Origin: an uncultured Flavobacteriaceae bacterium | Lineage (GTDB): Bacteria; Bacteroidota; Bacteroidia; Flavobacteriales; Flavobacteriaceae | DNA: 44,141 nt | Reading direction: 5' to 3' | NCBI GenBank assembly: GCA_905380995.1 | Contig: CAJPUS010000050.1 | Location: 1 to 44,141, forward strand | Shown here: piece after piece, positions 9,502-18,570 of the stretch | How positions within the stretch are numbered: position 1 is the stretch's first letter | Layout: each line of letters starts with the position of its first letter | Translations under genes and position numbers: made by a program | The notes under the pieces: generated by a model | Databases searched by the model: none | What the model was told of the DNA's origin: nothing | What the model saw: only the letters and a program-made list of their open reading frames with translations

Positions 9502-10023
9502 ATGAGATTACTAACTCTTATATTACTACTAACTTCATATAATTTGATTTCTCAAGAAATTAAAAGAATTGATAGTGATAGTTCTAGCATCAATTATTCT
9601 GGTAAACATTTTTTGCATAAATGGTCTGCAGAAAACACAAATATTTCAGGCTTAGTAAATGTTGAAGATGAAAATATTGTTAACATCGGAGTAATTGCCA
9701 AAGTGGCTGATTTTAAATCTGGAAACTCTAGCCTTGACAGCAATGCATTAAGAGTATTGGAAGCACTTCAATTTCCTAATATTATTTTTAAATCAGTTAA
9801 TATAGATAACCAAAATAAAGAGTTACAAATTGACGGATTGATTGAGTTTCATGGAATTGAAAAAAACATAAGTGTAATTGCTGAGCTAACTAAAATTGAT
9901 GACATGTATAGACTTAATGGTGAATTCACTATCAACTTGTCAAATTTTTTAATTGAACGACCGTCATTATTATTAAGAAAAATTGATGATGAAATTTTTA
10001 TAAAATTTAATCTTTTTTATTAA
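9502..10023 (+). CDS. YceI family protein
   Basis: Signal peptide; SSINYSGKHFLHKWSAENTNISG..., ADFKSGNSSLDSNALRVLEALQFPNIIFKS, LQIDGLIEFHGIEKNISV. Confidence 0.8.
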   Translation: MRLLTLILLLTSYNLISQEIKRIDSDSSSINYSGKHFLHKWSAENTNISGLVNVEDENIVNIGVIAKVADFKSGNSSLDSNALRVLEALQFPNIIFKSVNIDNQNKELQIDGLIEFHGIEKNISVIAELTKIDDMYRLNGEFTINLSNFLIERPSLLLRKIDDEIFIKFNLFY

Positions 10024-10028
10024 GTCCT

Positions 10029-10919
10029 TTAATCAATTATACCCTTCATACTCATCCACTCTTCAACAATTTTTGACCAAGACTCGATGGAACCTCTTCC
10101 TTTTGCAAGTCCATAACCATGTCCACCATCTTCCCAAATATGTAATGCTGCAGGTATATTATTTTTTCTCAATGCTGAGTAATAACTTAAACTATTATCT
10201 GGCGGTGTACCTACATCATTATTGGAGTGGATAAGAATGGTTGGAGGAGTTTCCTCATCTACAAAAAGATCATTTGAATATTTTTTGATTATATCTGGAT
10301 CAGGATTTTCACCAAACAAGCTATTAAATGTCCAGGTCTTAGAATTTAAATTCATTGTAATTACTGGATAAACAAGAATTGCAAAGTTTGGCTTATTAAT
10401 ATTCAATTTACCTTTTGTTGAAATAGCTGATGCAAGATGACCTCCTGCTGAGAATCCAATTACGCCAATATTATTACTATCAATTTCCCATTTTGATGAA
10501 TTATTTCTAATTAATTCAATAGCTCTTAGTGCATCTTGGGTTGCAACTATTTGTTTACACGTACCAGAGTAATTATTTGGAAGTCTATGCTTTAACATAA
10601 AGGCATCTATACCTAGACTATTTAACCATTTTGCTATTGAAATTCCCTCATTAGTAATACTTAAATAAGTATATCCACCCCCAGGAATAACAAGGACTGC
10701 AGGTTTATTACTTTCCTTGTTTTCAGAAGTATAATACCATATTTCTGGTGATTTAGTTTCATATATATATGTACTGCCTCCTTCTTCGACAATTCTGTCT
10801 TTTTTATCGAAATCACAATCAAGAGCAGAATTATATAATGGAATAATTTGTTGAGCAAATATGATGTCTGAAATAAAAAAGAGAAAAATTGAAATTGGAA
10901 TGACAGAAGTTATTCTCAT
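10029..10919 (-). CDS. Exported alpha/beta hydrolase (acetyl esterase/carboxylesterase-like)
   Basis: Signal peptide; PAVLVIPGGGYTYLSITNEG, GVIGFSAGGHLAS nucleophile elbow, late GGHGYG. Confidence 0.85.
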   Translation of the reverse strand: MRITSVIPISIFLFFISDIIFAQQIIPLYNSALDCDFDKKDRIVEEGGSTYIYETKSPEIWYYTSENKESNKPAVLVIPGGGYTYLSITNEGISIAKWLNSLGIDAFMLKHRLPNNYSGTCKQIVATQDALRAIELIRNNSSKWEIDSNNIGVIGFSAGGHLASAISTKGKLNINKPNFAILVYPVITMNLNSKTWTFNSLFGENPDPDIIKKYSNDLFVDEETPPTILIHSNNDVGTPPDNSLSYYSALRKNNIPAALHIWEDGGHGYGLAKGRGSIESWSKIVEEWMSMKGIID

Positions 10920-10979
10920 ATATACAATTTATAAAATATATATTATATATTTATTACATAACTATAAATCAATTTAAAA

Positions 10980-11711
10980 ATGAAAAAATTTTTATTACTA
11001 TTAACACTATTTGGCATTGGTTCACTCTCAGCTCAAATAGCTGTTTTCCATCCGATTCAGATACCTGGAGATCAAGTGGAAGCATTTGAAAAAATTCAAA
11101 CTGAATATGTTCAAAAAATTGCACAAGATGCTGTTGATAACGACAACCTTGGTGCATGGGCACTTTTAAAAGCATTTAATACTACTGAAGATGATTACAA
11201 TTACCTTTGGGTTCACTTATATCAAGATGTAGATCAAGTTGTAGATAAGTTCAGTTGGTGGGCTAACTCTGAGGAAGTTTTAGGTATCAAGCCAGATATC
11301 CTTTATGGTGATATTGATGGAAAAGCTGACAGAAGATATTTCTACAAAATGGAGATGGCAATACCGAATTCAGCACAAGGGGAATGGGTTATTCTAAACT
11401 TTGGTAATCCGGATAATGTTAGTCAATTTTTAAAAGACTCAGAGAAAATTGTTATGCCTCATTTTGAGAAAATGCTAAATAAATCTGGTCTTCTAGGATG
11501 GGGTGTTGCAACTAAAATAACTCCTCAAGGTAAAAACTCACAAGGTGGTGATTATGCCACAGCTATGACATATGATGTATATGACAATTTAAAAAATGTA
11601 ATGTTACATATGGCTGGAAGTGCAGCAATTGAAGGCTTACCTATTGAGAAAATCTCTCCTGCTAACTTTTCAATTAGAGGTATATTTAGCGTTGTTACTG
11701 GAACAGAATAA
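10980..11711 (+). CDS. Hypothetical exported protein
   Basis: MKKFLLLLTLFGIGSLSAQ signal peptide; no family confidently recognised. Confidence 0.7.
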   Translation: MKKFLLLLTLFGIGSLSAQIAVFHPIQIPGDQVEAFEKIQTEYVQKIAQDAVDNDNLGAWALLKAFNTTEDDYNYLWVHLYQDVDQVVDKFSWWANSEEVLGIKPDILYGDIDGKADRRYFYKMEMAIPNSAQGEWVILNFGNPDNVSQFLKDSEKIVMPHFEKMLNKSGLLGWGVATKITPQGKNSQGGDYATAMTYDVYDNLKNVMLHMAGSAAIEGLPIEKISPANFSIRGIFSVVTGTE

Positions 11712-11732
11712 CTAATTTAAATAAATTTAAAA

Positions 11733-12245
11733 ATGAAAAAAATAATCCTAACATTAATACTTAGCTTCGCAATTACAAGTTGTGAAACTCCAACTCAAAT
11801 AGACTCTGATTTTCCATCAGTAGTAGACTCTTCAAAATACGAGGAAATAGCTAATGCCTGGACTGATGCAGTAAATGCTCAGGATGTTGATCTTGCTATG
11901 TCATATTTCTCTGAAGATGCAGTTTGGGCATTTCCAAATGGAATCCAGATTCAAGGAAAAGAAGCAATTGCAGATTTAATGCAAACAACATCATCTATAT
12001 GGACATCTATTGAAAATAGTGAGGATACAAATTATTTAGCACTCGAGGGAACCAATGAGGCTGGAGAAGACTTTAAAGTTCTTCTAAGCTGGGGAGATGC
12101 AACATATTCTAATGAAGCTAACTCTGTTACTGTACCTTATCATAATGTTATTTTCTTTACTGATGAGAACAAAATGAGTTTTCAAGGAGGATTTTATGAC
12201 AGAACAAAGTTTGTCCAGGCATATGATGAGGATCCTATAAAATAA
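11733..12245 (+). CDS. NTF2-like (SnoaL/DUF4440-type) lipoprotein
   Basis: Lipobox ITSC; YEEIANAWTDAVNAQDVDLAMSYFSEDAVWAFPNGIQIQGKEAIADLM typical of NTF2-like polyketide cyclase fold. Confidence 0.75.
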   Translation: MKKIILTLILSFAITSCETPTQIDSDFPSVVDSSKYEEIANAWTDAVNAQDVDLAMSYFSEDAVWAFPNGIQIQGKEAIADLMQTTSSIWTSIENSEDTNYLALEGTNEAGEDFKVLLSWGDATYSNEANSVTVPYHNVIFFTDENKMSFQGGFYDRTKFVQAYDEDPIK

Positions 12246-12267
12246 TAACAATATTTTAATTCATATT

Positions 12268-12295
12268 AAAACCCTTATTTTAAGGGTTTTTTTAT
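12268..12295 (+). terminator. Intrinsic terminator
   Basis: aaaaccctta-ttt-taagggtttt followed by T-run. Confidence 0.85.
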
Positions 12296-12423
12296 TTTGA
12301 TTATGTACACTCAAAAGAAGTCTCAGTTTACCATAAACTCATACTGGTTATTGGGTAAGTAATACTTATCAATTATCAGAGACAATATCTGATCAAAATG
12401 ATAGAATGCGTTGTGTTAGCAGT

Positions 12424-12555
12424 ATGAAAAACTCAAAAAAAAGAAAAACAGATATAATTAAAAGTCATACTGTACTAAATTTTAACAACGATGTAAAAGT
12501 TATAAAAGCAATTAAATACGGCAGTTATAAAAGCGCAACAGAAACTTTTGAATAA
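12424..12555 (+). CDS. Small ORF (43 aa), unknown; possibly a transposase orfA/HTH remnant
   Basis: ATG...TAA: MKNSKKRKTDIIKSHTVLNFNNDVKVIKAIKYGSYKSATETFE; basic N-terminus then helix-like segment; below the ORF-track length cutoff. Confidence 0.25.
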   Translation: MKNSKKRKTDIIKSHTVLNFNNDVKVIKAIKYGSYKSATETFE

Positions 12556-12593
12556 AGAATGTTAATAATTAATTTAAATATACTTTTATACAT

Positions 12594-12690
12594 AATAAAA
12601 TCTTAATAGATTTACACGTTTGCACATGCAAACATAAATTGGTTTATGGTTAATTAAAAGCCCTCATGTTAAAGCATGAGGGCTTTTTTA
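12594..12690 (+). ncRNA. Candidate small RNA ending in an orphan intrinsic terminator
   Basis: TACTTTTA (one mismatch to TAnnTTTG) at 12581-12588, hairpin GTTTGC-acat-GCAAAC at 12618-12633, perfect terminator at 12656-12690. Confidence 0.3.
12656..12690 (+). terminator. Strong intrinsic terminator, not adjacent to any annotated CDS
   Basis: gccctcatg-ttaaag-catgagggc then tttttta; flanked by aaaa/tttt extending the stem. Confidence 0.9.
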
Positions 12691-12990
12691 ATTGCCAAAG
12701 TGACAAAGTCTAAAAAGACTATTAACCAATTATTTAGACACAAACAATGTATTGATAAAATCAACTTATATTTAAATAATTTATAATAGTTATATACAAA
12801 TTTTCAACAATTATTACATAAAAATATATTAAATATGTAGCATTTTAGACATGTATTATTTTATTAATTACAATATCTAATACATAAACTAATATGTTTC
12901 TAAATTCGGTATTTAATGTATATAAAAATTATTTATTATACTATTTTTTAAATTAAATTGATTATATTGAATGTATTAATAATACAATAA

Positions 12991-13446
12991 ATGATACGTT
13001 ATATAATAAAATTGTTTTTCGTTTTAATTTTATTTAATTCATGTTCTAACGCAGATTCAAATGTTGCAGAATATTATATAAGTGAGAACTCTAAAGAACT
13101 TAACTTTCCCTTCTCCGATGCTTCTATTGTAAACAATATAATTTATGTTTCAGGTCAAATAGGTTCAAAACCTGGAACAAGAGAATTAGTCGAGGGTGGC
13201 ATTAATGCCGAAACTATTCAAACATTAAGTAATATTAAGATCATTTTAAATGACCTAGGAGTTAGCTCAGATAAAATATTTAAATGTTTGTGTATGCTTG
13301 ATAATATTGATGATTATGCTGCAATGAATAATGCATATGTTACTTTTTTTAAAAATAGAAAAGATTTACCTTCAAGAAGCACTTTTGCTGGATCAGGGCT
13401 TGCTCTTGGAGCAAGAATAGAAATTGAATGTTGGGCAACTAAATAA
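12991..13446 (+). CDS. RidA (YjgF/YER057c/UK114) family protein with lipoprotein signal
   Basis: LFNSCSN lipobox; SDASIVNNIIYVSGQIGSKPGTRELVEGGINAETIQTLSNIKIILNDLG, ...RSTFAGSGLALGARIEIECWA. Confidence 0.85.
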   Translation: MIRYIIKLFFVLILFNSCSNADSNVAEYYISENSKELNFPFSDASIVNNIIYVSGQIGSKPGTRELVEGGINAETIQTLSNIKIILNDLGVSSDKIFKCLCMLDNIDDYAAMNNAYVTFFKNRKDLPSRSTFAGSGLALGARIEIECWATK

Positions 13447-13449
13447 AAA

Positions 13450-13650
13450 TTAACGCCTTTGCTTTGCTACAGACTCAGAAATTAATTCTGCAAGTAATTC
13501 ATCAGCCTTTTCATCTGCCTCTGACCTTTTGTTAGAATCAAATTTTTTATACACTGATATAAAATGATTAGCTGTTTTTTTACTAATTTTTTTTAGTAGT
13601 TGAGCTTCGCGGACTCTTCTTAAGAAAATACTTTTTGAGTTAAGCTGCAT
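13450..13650 (-). CDS. Hypothetical 66-aa protein
   Basis: ORF in an otherwise unoccupied interval between RidA-like and DUF5916 genes; coding-like composition; no family recognised. Confidence 0.55.
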   Translation of the reverse strand: MQLNSKSIFLRRVREAQLLKKISKKTANHFISVYKKFDSNKRSEADEKADELLAELISESVAKQRR

Positions 13651-13755
13651 TGGTTTATAGTTAGTAACTAAAATAAAAAAAAAATTTAATTATAAGACTA
13701 TCTGATAAACAATTTAAATTTCTTATTTCGTTTTTATTGTCAAAACACTATTAGA

Positions 13756-15990
13756 TCACTTAAACAAATACTGAAACTTAAGAAAAAGCTGAGTTGTGTT
13801 TACTCTATAATGAGGTGAGTTATAATCTGGAAATTGATTAATATAATTCTGATTTCCTCCAAAGTAAAATATTGTATCCGGGTTCGGTCTCCATGAAATA
13901 AGTGGTTGAAAGAAAAACTGATCAGAGAAATCATTATATTCAGAAATCAATCTAAGATCTAAATAATTTGTAAACTGATAACGGATATCAAGCCTACCAA
14001 TGTAACCCTTAAAATAATATTCATTTGAATCAGGTTTTCTTATGGAAGAGTAATTAATATTTGGGGAAATTCTAAAATTATCATTAATTGATATCTGTGC
14101 TCCAAATCTTACATCATTAGTAAAGCCCAATTTAGGTGTTGCTATCCGATAAGCTATATCTTTTCCAAACTTATAAAACACATTAAAAGTGAGGAAGTTA
14201 GTTGGCCTTGATTCCATTCTGATCCAATGATTTATAAAATCTTTAAATTGAAACTCAAGATGAGACTTTACAAAATTATACTCATAGTTGTGAGTTATCC
14301 TAGTATTTAAAATTGTTAATACTGAAATGTAGGTTTGAAAATTTGATCTTGCAATATTATGTGAGTAGTCATAGTCAAAGTCTTGTCTCAAAGTTATACT
14401 GTAGTCCTTAATTAAATCATTATTAGGATATTGATTAAAGCTGTGCCAAATAGTATATTTTTTTTCATTATTGGTAGTTATAAATCCTAAGTCTGAACGA
14501 AATCCATCTGACATTTGTGAATACTCAATAAAAGTTCTCCAAGTTTCAGTATTTCTTCTCAACTGAGCATAAACAGCATTTCCGTTTACTTTTTCCCCAT
14601 CAAGATTTACAGTATAGTCTCCAAAAGTTTTATCTGTATTAATCCAATCAGCAACTGGTTCTTTATTTGAATTTAAAAACAATTCAACTTCAAAGCTCCA
14701 AATGTCTGAAAAATTAATAAGTCCATCAATTCCAAATAAATTTCCATAAGCATCTCCTTCATAAAATCTATTAGATGCTAAAATTCCAAATTGTGACTTT
14801 GAGTTTACAAAGTTTTGATATCTAACTATATTACTAAAACTTTTACCACCAACCCCTGAAAATGATTCAAATTGAGTTGGAACAAGGTATGGTGTCTCTT
14901 TGTCTATTGAATTTAAAATATATAATCTAGATTTCTTTCCCTGATTAATAATTTTAGATGCAAATGAAGGATTATTTATTGACCTTGAATAAAAAATGTC
15001 TGTTGAAAAGTCCATTGCATCAATTCCTCTTAGGAAAAAAGGTCTTTTCTCAGGATAATTTAAAGCAGTAACTGAGTTAATATCAATCTTTGTTGCATCT
15101 GACTCAACTTGAGAAAAATCTGGATTTATTGTCCCCTCGATTGAAAAGTTTTTATTTAATTCATAATTAAAGCCTATACCATAGTTTAACTCTGGTCTAT
15201 CATAATTGATTCTATCATAATATTTTTCTCTTTCGCCTGAAACATTGGAACTAACATATGGTAAAAAATCAATTTTTTTTTCGATTTCAATATTATCCAT
15301 TACAATAGTATGGTCCAATAAACACAATTGACAACTTACATCTCTGTTAGATTTGCTTGAGGCGGCTCTGACTTGGACTCCCTCATCTTTATCATCATTA
15401 TATACACTGAAGATTTTAAATTTCCACGATTGGTCTTTTCCATTAGGAAAAGGTAGTTCTGAGAAGGGAACAAAAAACTCAATTTGATAACCATAATCAG
15501 TTATGCTACCAATCGAAGTAAAGTCATAATTAACATCAACATTTATGTTATATTCACTATCAAAACCTCTACCAGGCATTCTTATCGCATCAAATGGGCT
15601 ACCAGAAGGATTTGATACTATAAGTAAATGATTTCTAGCATCTTTATAAGTATCAATTGCAAAACCAGCTAAATCTCCTGTCCAAATAGCACTATTATCT
15701 CTAGTTGTTACAGGAGCCACAACATTATCTCTATATGCCTTTATACCTACATATAAAAATTTATCAGAATAGGTTAAATATCCAATTGTTTTTTTTGATG
15801 GAACTGTATTGAAACTAGGAGTCTCTTCATATAGAATTTTAAGAACCTTGGCACCCTGGATTTCTTCATCTGATATTATTCCGTCTATATTAAAATTATT
15901 TTCTTCTATTTTATTTAAAACCAATACTGTGTCTTGTCCTAAAGTAGTTAAACAATAAATTGAGAAAATAACTAAAAGAAAAAATTTCAT
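13756..15990 (-). CDS. DUF5916 domain-containing outer-membrane protein with N-terminal CBM9-like domain (copy 1)
   Basis: Signal peptide; NIDGIISDEEIQ..., INPDFSQVESDATKIDINS...YPEKRPFFLRG; C-terminal barrel-type ending LFLKFQYLFK. Confidence 0.85.
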   Translation of the reverse strand: MKFFLLVIFSIYCLTTLGQDTVLVLNKIEENNFNIDGIISDEEIQGAKVLKILYEETPSFNTVPSKKTIGYLTYSDKFLYVGIKAYRDNVVAPVTTRDNSAIWTGDLAGFAIDTYKDARNHLLIVSNPSGSPFDAIRMPGRGFDSEYNINVDVNYDFTSIGSITDYGYQIEFFVPFSELPFPNGKDQSWKFKIFSVYNDDKDEGVQVRAASSKSNRDVSCQLCLLDHTIVMDNIEIEKKIDFLPYVSSNVSGEREKYYDRINYDRPELNYGIGFNYELNKNFSIEGTINPDFSQVESDATKIDINSVTALNYPEKRPFFLRGIDAMDFSTDIFYSRSINNPSFASKIINQGKKSRLYILNSIDKETPYLVPTQFESFSGVGGKSFSNIVRYQNFVNSKSQFGILASNRFYEGDAYGNLFGIDGLINFSDIWSFEVELFLNSNKEPVADWINTDKTFGDYTVNLDGEKVNGNAVYAQLRRNTETWRTFIEYSQMSDGFRSDLGFITTNNEKKYTIWHSFNQYPNNDLIKDYSITLRQDFDYDYSHNIARSNFQTYISVLTILNTRITHNYEYNFVKSHLEFQFKDFINHWIRMESRPTNFLTFNVFYKFGKDIAYRIATPKLGFTNDVRFGAQISINDNFRISPNINYSSIRKPDSNEYYFKGYIGRLDIRYQFTNYLDLRLISEYNDFSDQFFFQPLISWRPNPDTIFYFGGNQNYINQFPDYNSPHYRVNTTQLFLKFQYLFK

Positions 15991-16028
15991 TATTAAAATT
16001 AAAATCAGAAAGTTTTAGTAGTATAAAT

Positions 16029-18272
16029 TTAAGATTTTATAAGATACTGAAATTTAAGAAAAAACTGAGATTTGTTAACTCTATAGTTTGGTGAATTGTA
16101 ATCAATAAACTGATCAATATAATTTTGATTTCCTCCAAGATAAAAAATTGTGTCTGAATTTGGTCTCCAAGAGATTAGCGGCTGAACAAAAAATTGATCA
16201 GAGAACTCATTATACTCAGATATAACTCTCAAATTTAATGAATTAGTAAACTGATATCTTATATCAAACCTAGCTATGTATCCATCAAAAAAGTATTCCT
16301 GAGAGTCTAATTTTTTTAATTTAGAAAAATTTACTGATGGTTTTATTCTTAAATTATTGTTTAAAGTAACTTCAATTGAGGTATTGAAAGAAAACTTATC
16401 ACCTAACTTTGGTATTTCTTCACGATATGCAATTTCGTTACCTGCACCAAGCCCTGCTTGAATGTTCAAAAAATCAAATGGTTTTATTGAAAATCTAATA
16501 TTATGGGATATAAAATTTTCAAATTCTGATACTAAATGAGAGTCATAGAAAGCATGCTCATAATTATAAAATATATCAGTGTTTAGGACTGTAAGGATAG
16601 TAAAGTATGCTTCAAATGCGGATCTCTTCAACTTATTGGAAAAACTATATTCCCTATCATATCTTGCACTTATTCTATAATTTCTTAAAAGTTTTTTATC
16701 CGGATATTTATAGAATCCTTGCCATAACTCATATCTTTTTAAGTCATTTTCAACAATAAAACCATTATCTGCTCTAAAAGTTGGAGAGATTCCTGTAAAT
16801 CTAAAAAATGATCTCCATGTGTTGGTGTCTCTTCTAATCTCACTATAGACAGCGTTACCATTGAAGCTTTCTCCATCAAGTTTCACAGAATAGTCACCAA
16901 ATTTCTTATTAGAATCAATCCAATCTGCATCTGGCTCTCTATTTAAGCTTTTAAAATATTCCAGTTCAAATTTCCATCCACCATCTAATTTTAAAAGACC
17001 ATCAAGTCCTATCAAATTTCCATAAGCATCACCCTCGTAAAGCCTGTTAGTAGCTAGGGCTCCAACCTGAATGTTAGAATTTATTATATTTTGATATCTT
17101 AAAATATTATTAAAACTCTTGCCCCCTAAACCTGAGAAGGATTCAAATTGAGTAGGCACTATATATGGAGAATCCTGGTCAATTGCTGTCAACATGTAAA
17201 CTCTTGATTTTTTCCCTTGATTAATAATTTTTGAGGCAAATAATGGATTATTAATTGATCTAGAGTAAATAACATCCATTGTATAATCTAATACATCTAT
17301 ACCTCTATTAAAGAAAGGCCTTCTTTCTGGATAATTAATTGCAGTGGGCGAATTAATATCAATTTTGGTAACATCAGCTTCAACTTGTGAAAAATCAGGA
17401 TTTAATGTGGCCTCTAATGAAAGGTTTTTGTTCAACTCAATGTTAACACCAACTCCATAATTAACTTTTGGTGAATCATAATTAACTCTATCATTAAACT
17501 TCTCTCTGAATCCTGAAAGATTTGAGCTAACATAGGGTAAAAAGTCTAAATTTTTCTTATAGCTTATATCATTCATTACGATTGTATGATCTATCTGGCA
17601 TAACTTACAAGAACTGTCATTATCAAGTTTACTACTGTATGCTCTAACCGTTAATCCTTGTTTTTTTTGATCCCTATAACCAGTACTTACTTTTATTTTC
17701 CAGCTCTGATCTTTTCCATTAGGGAAAGGGATTGCTGAAAATGGAATCATCACCTCAACTTCATATCCAAAATCTGTAAGTCTACCTAATGATTGCCATT
17801 CAAAATTTGGATCAAGACTCCAACCGCTATCTTGCCTTCCAAAACCCGAAGACTCAACTCTTACTCCATCATTTTGGCTTCCATAAATATTAGCAGTAAA
17901 ACCAAGATTATTTCTGGCATCTCCGTAAGTGTCAATATGTATGTTAACGTAATCCTCCGAGAACAATGAAATATTATCTCTTGAATGTATTGAAGCAACA
18001 ACTTGATCCCTGTATGCTTTAAATGCAATGTAAACAAATTCTTCTGAGTAATTGACATAACCTGTAGTTTTATATGATGGGGTGGTATTGTATCCAGGTG
18101 TATGTTCATATATAATTTCAATTGGAAATGCATTTCTTAGTTCTGAATCTGACAAAATACCATCTAGGAGAAACTCAGAATTTTGAGTTTTTTTTAGATT
18201 CAAAACAGTTTGCTGAGGAAAACAATAGGCATAGGTAAATAATAAGAAAATAAAAAAAGAATTCCGCATCAT
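16029..18272 (-). CDS. DUF5916 domain-containing outer-membrane protein (copy 2, tandem paralogue)
   Basis: Extensive similarity to 13756..15990 (LDGILSDSEL, NPDFSQVEADVTKIDINSPTAINYPERRPFFNRG, FFLKFQYLIKS). Confidence 0.85.
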   Translation of the reverse strand: MMRNSFFIFLLFTYAYCFPQQTVLNLKKTQNSEFLLDGILSDSELRNAFPIEIIYEHTPGYNTTPSYKTTGYVNYSEEFVYIAFKAYRDQVVASIHSRDNISLFSEDYVNIHIDTYGDARNNLGFTANIYGSQNDGVRVESSGFGRQDSGWSLDPNFEWQSLGRLTDFGYEVEVMIPFSAIPFPNGKDQSWKIKVSTGYRDQKKQGLTVRAYSSKLDNDSSCKLCQIDHTIVMNDISYKKNLDFLPYVSSNLSGFREKFNDRVNYDSPKVNYGVGVNIELNKNLSLEATLNPDFSQVEADVTKIDINSPTAINYPERRPFFNRGIDVLDYTMDVIYSRSINNPLFASKIINQGKKSRVYMLTAIDQDSPYIVPTQFESFSGLGGKSFNNILRYQNIINSNIQVGALATNRLYEGDAYGNLIGLDGLLKLDGGWKFELEYFKSLNREPDADWIDSNKKFGDYSVKLDGESFNGNAVYSEIRRDTNTWRSFFRFTGISPTFRADNGFIVENDLKRYELWQGFYKYPDKKLLRNYRISARYDREYSFSNKLKRSAFEAYFTILTVLNTDIFYNYEHAFYDSHLVSEFENFISHNIRFSIKPFDFLNIQAGLGAGNEIAYREEIPKLGDKFSFNTSIEVTLNNNLRIKPSVNFSKLKKLDSQEYFFDGYIARFDIRYQFTNSLNLRVISEYNEFSDQFFVQPLISWRPNSDTIFYLGGNQNYIDQFIDYNSPNYRVNKSQFFLKFQYLIKS

Positions 18273-18378
18273 GGTTTTTATATTTCAAAGAAATCAAAAA
18301 GATTTGAGTGTTAACTTAGAATAATCGTTAAAAGTGCGTTAAATGTAAGATTTGAAAAAAACTAGTATTCAGTGAAGA

Positions 18379-18570
18379 TTACTTTTTAAACCGAAAGAAC
18401 TTTTTAATATTAGAAGAATATCTTATCCATATAGCCGCCATACTCCAAAAAGATCCTAATGGTATCCACCACAACGCAATAACAATTGCGTAGAATTGCT
18501 TTTTATTAGCATTTTTGACTTTATCTTTTAATTTAGAATAACTAAGTTTTTTTATTTTCATCTTAATCAA
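18379..18570 (-). CDS. Small membrane protein (63 aa), hypothetical
   Basis: Basic N-terminus plus hydrophobic segment FYAIVIALWWIPLGSFWSMAAIWIRY; overlaps upstream DUF2490 gene by 8 nt. Confidence 0.6.
   Translation of the reverse strand: MIKMKIKKLSYSKLKDKVKNANKKQFYAIVIALWWIPLGSFWSMAAIWIRYSSNIKKFFRFKK

Noticed and set aside
12700-12990. AT-rich tract with many short palindromes, considered as an origin-like or recombination region
   Set aside because: Composition alone produces such palindromes; no iterons, DnaA-box cluster or tRNA/att-like repeat could be identified by eye.
17861-18133. 90-aa minus-strand ORF in alternative frame
   Set aside because: Out-of-frame inside DUF5916 copy 2, whose frame is supported by paralogue similarity.
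13756-18272. Tandem DUF5916 pair considered as a phase-variable or recombination locus
   Set aside because: Paralogues are clearly diverged at DNA level; no inverted repeats, invertase or identical blocks seen.
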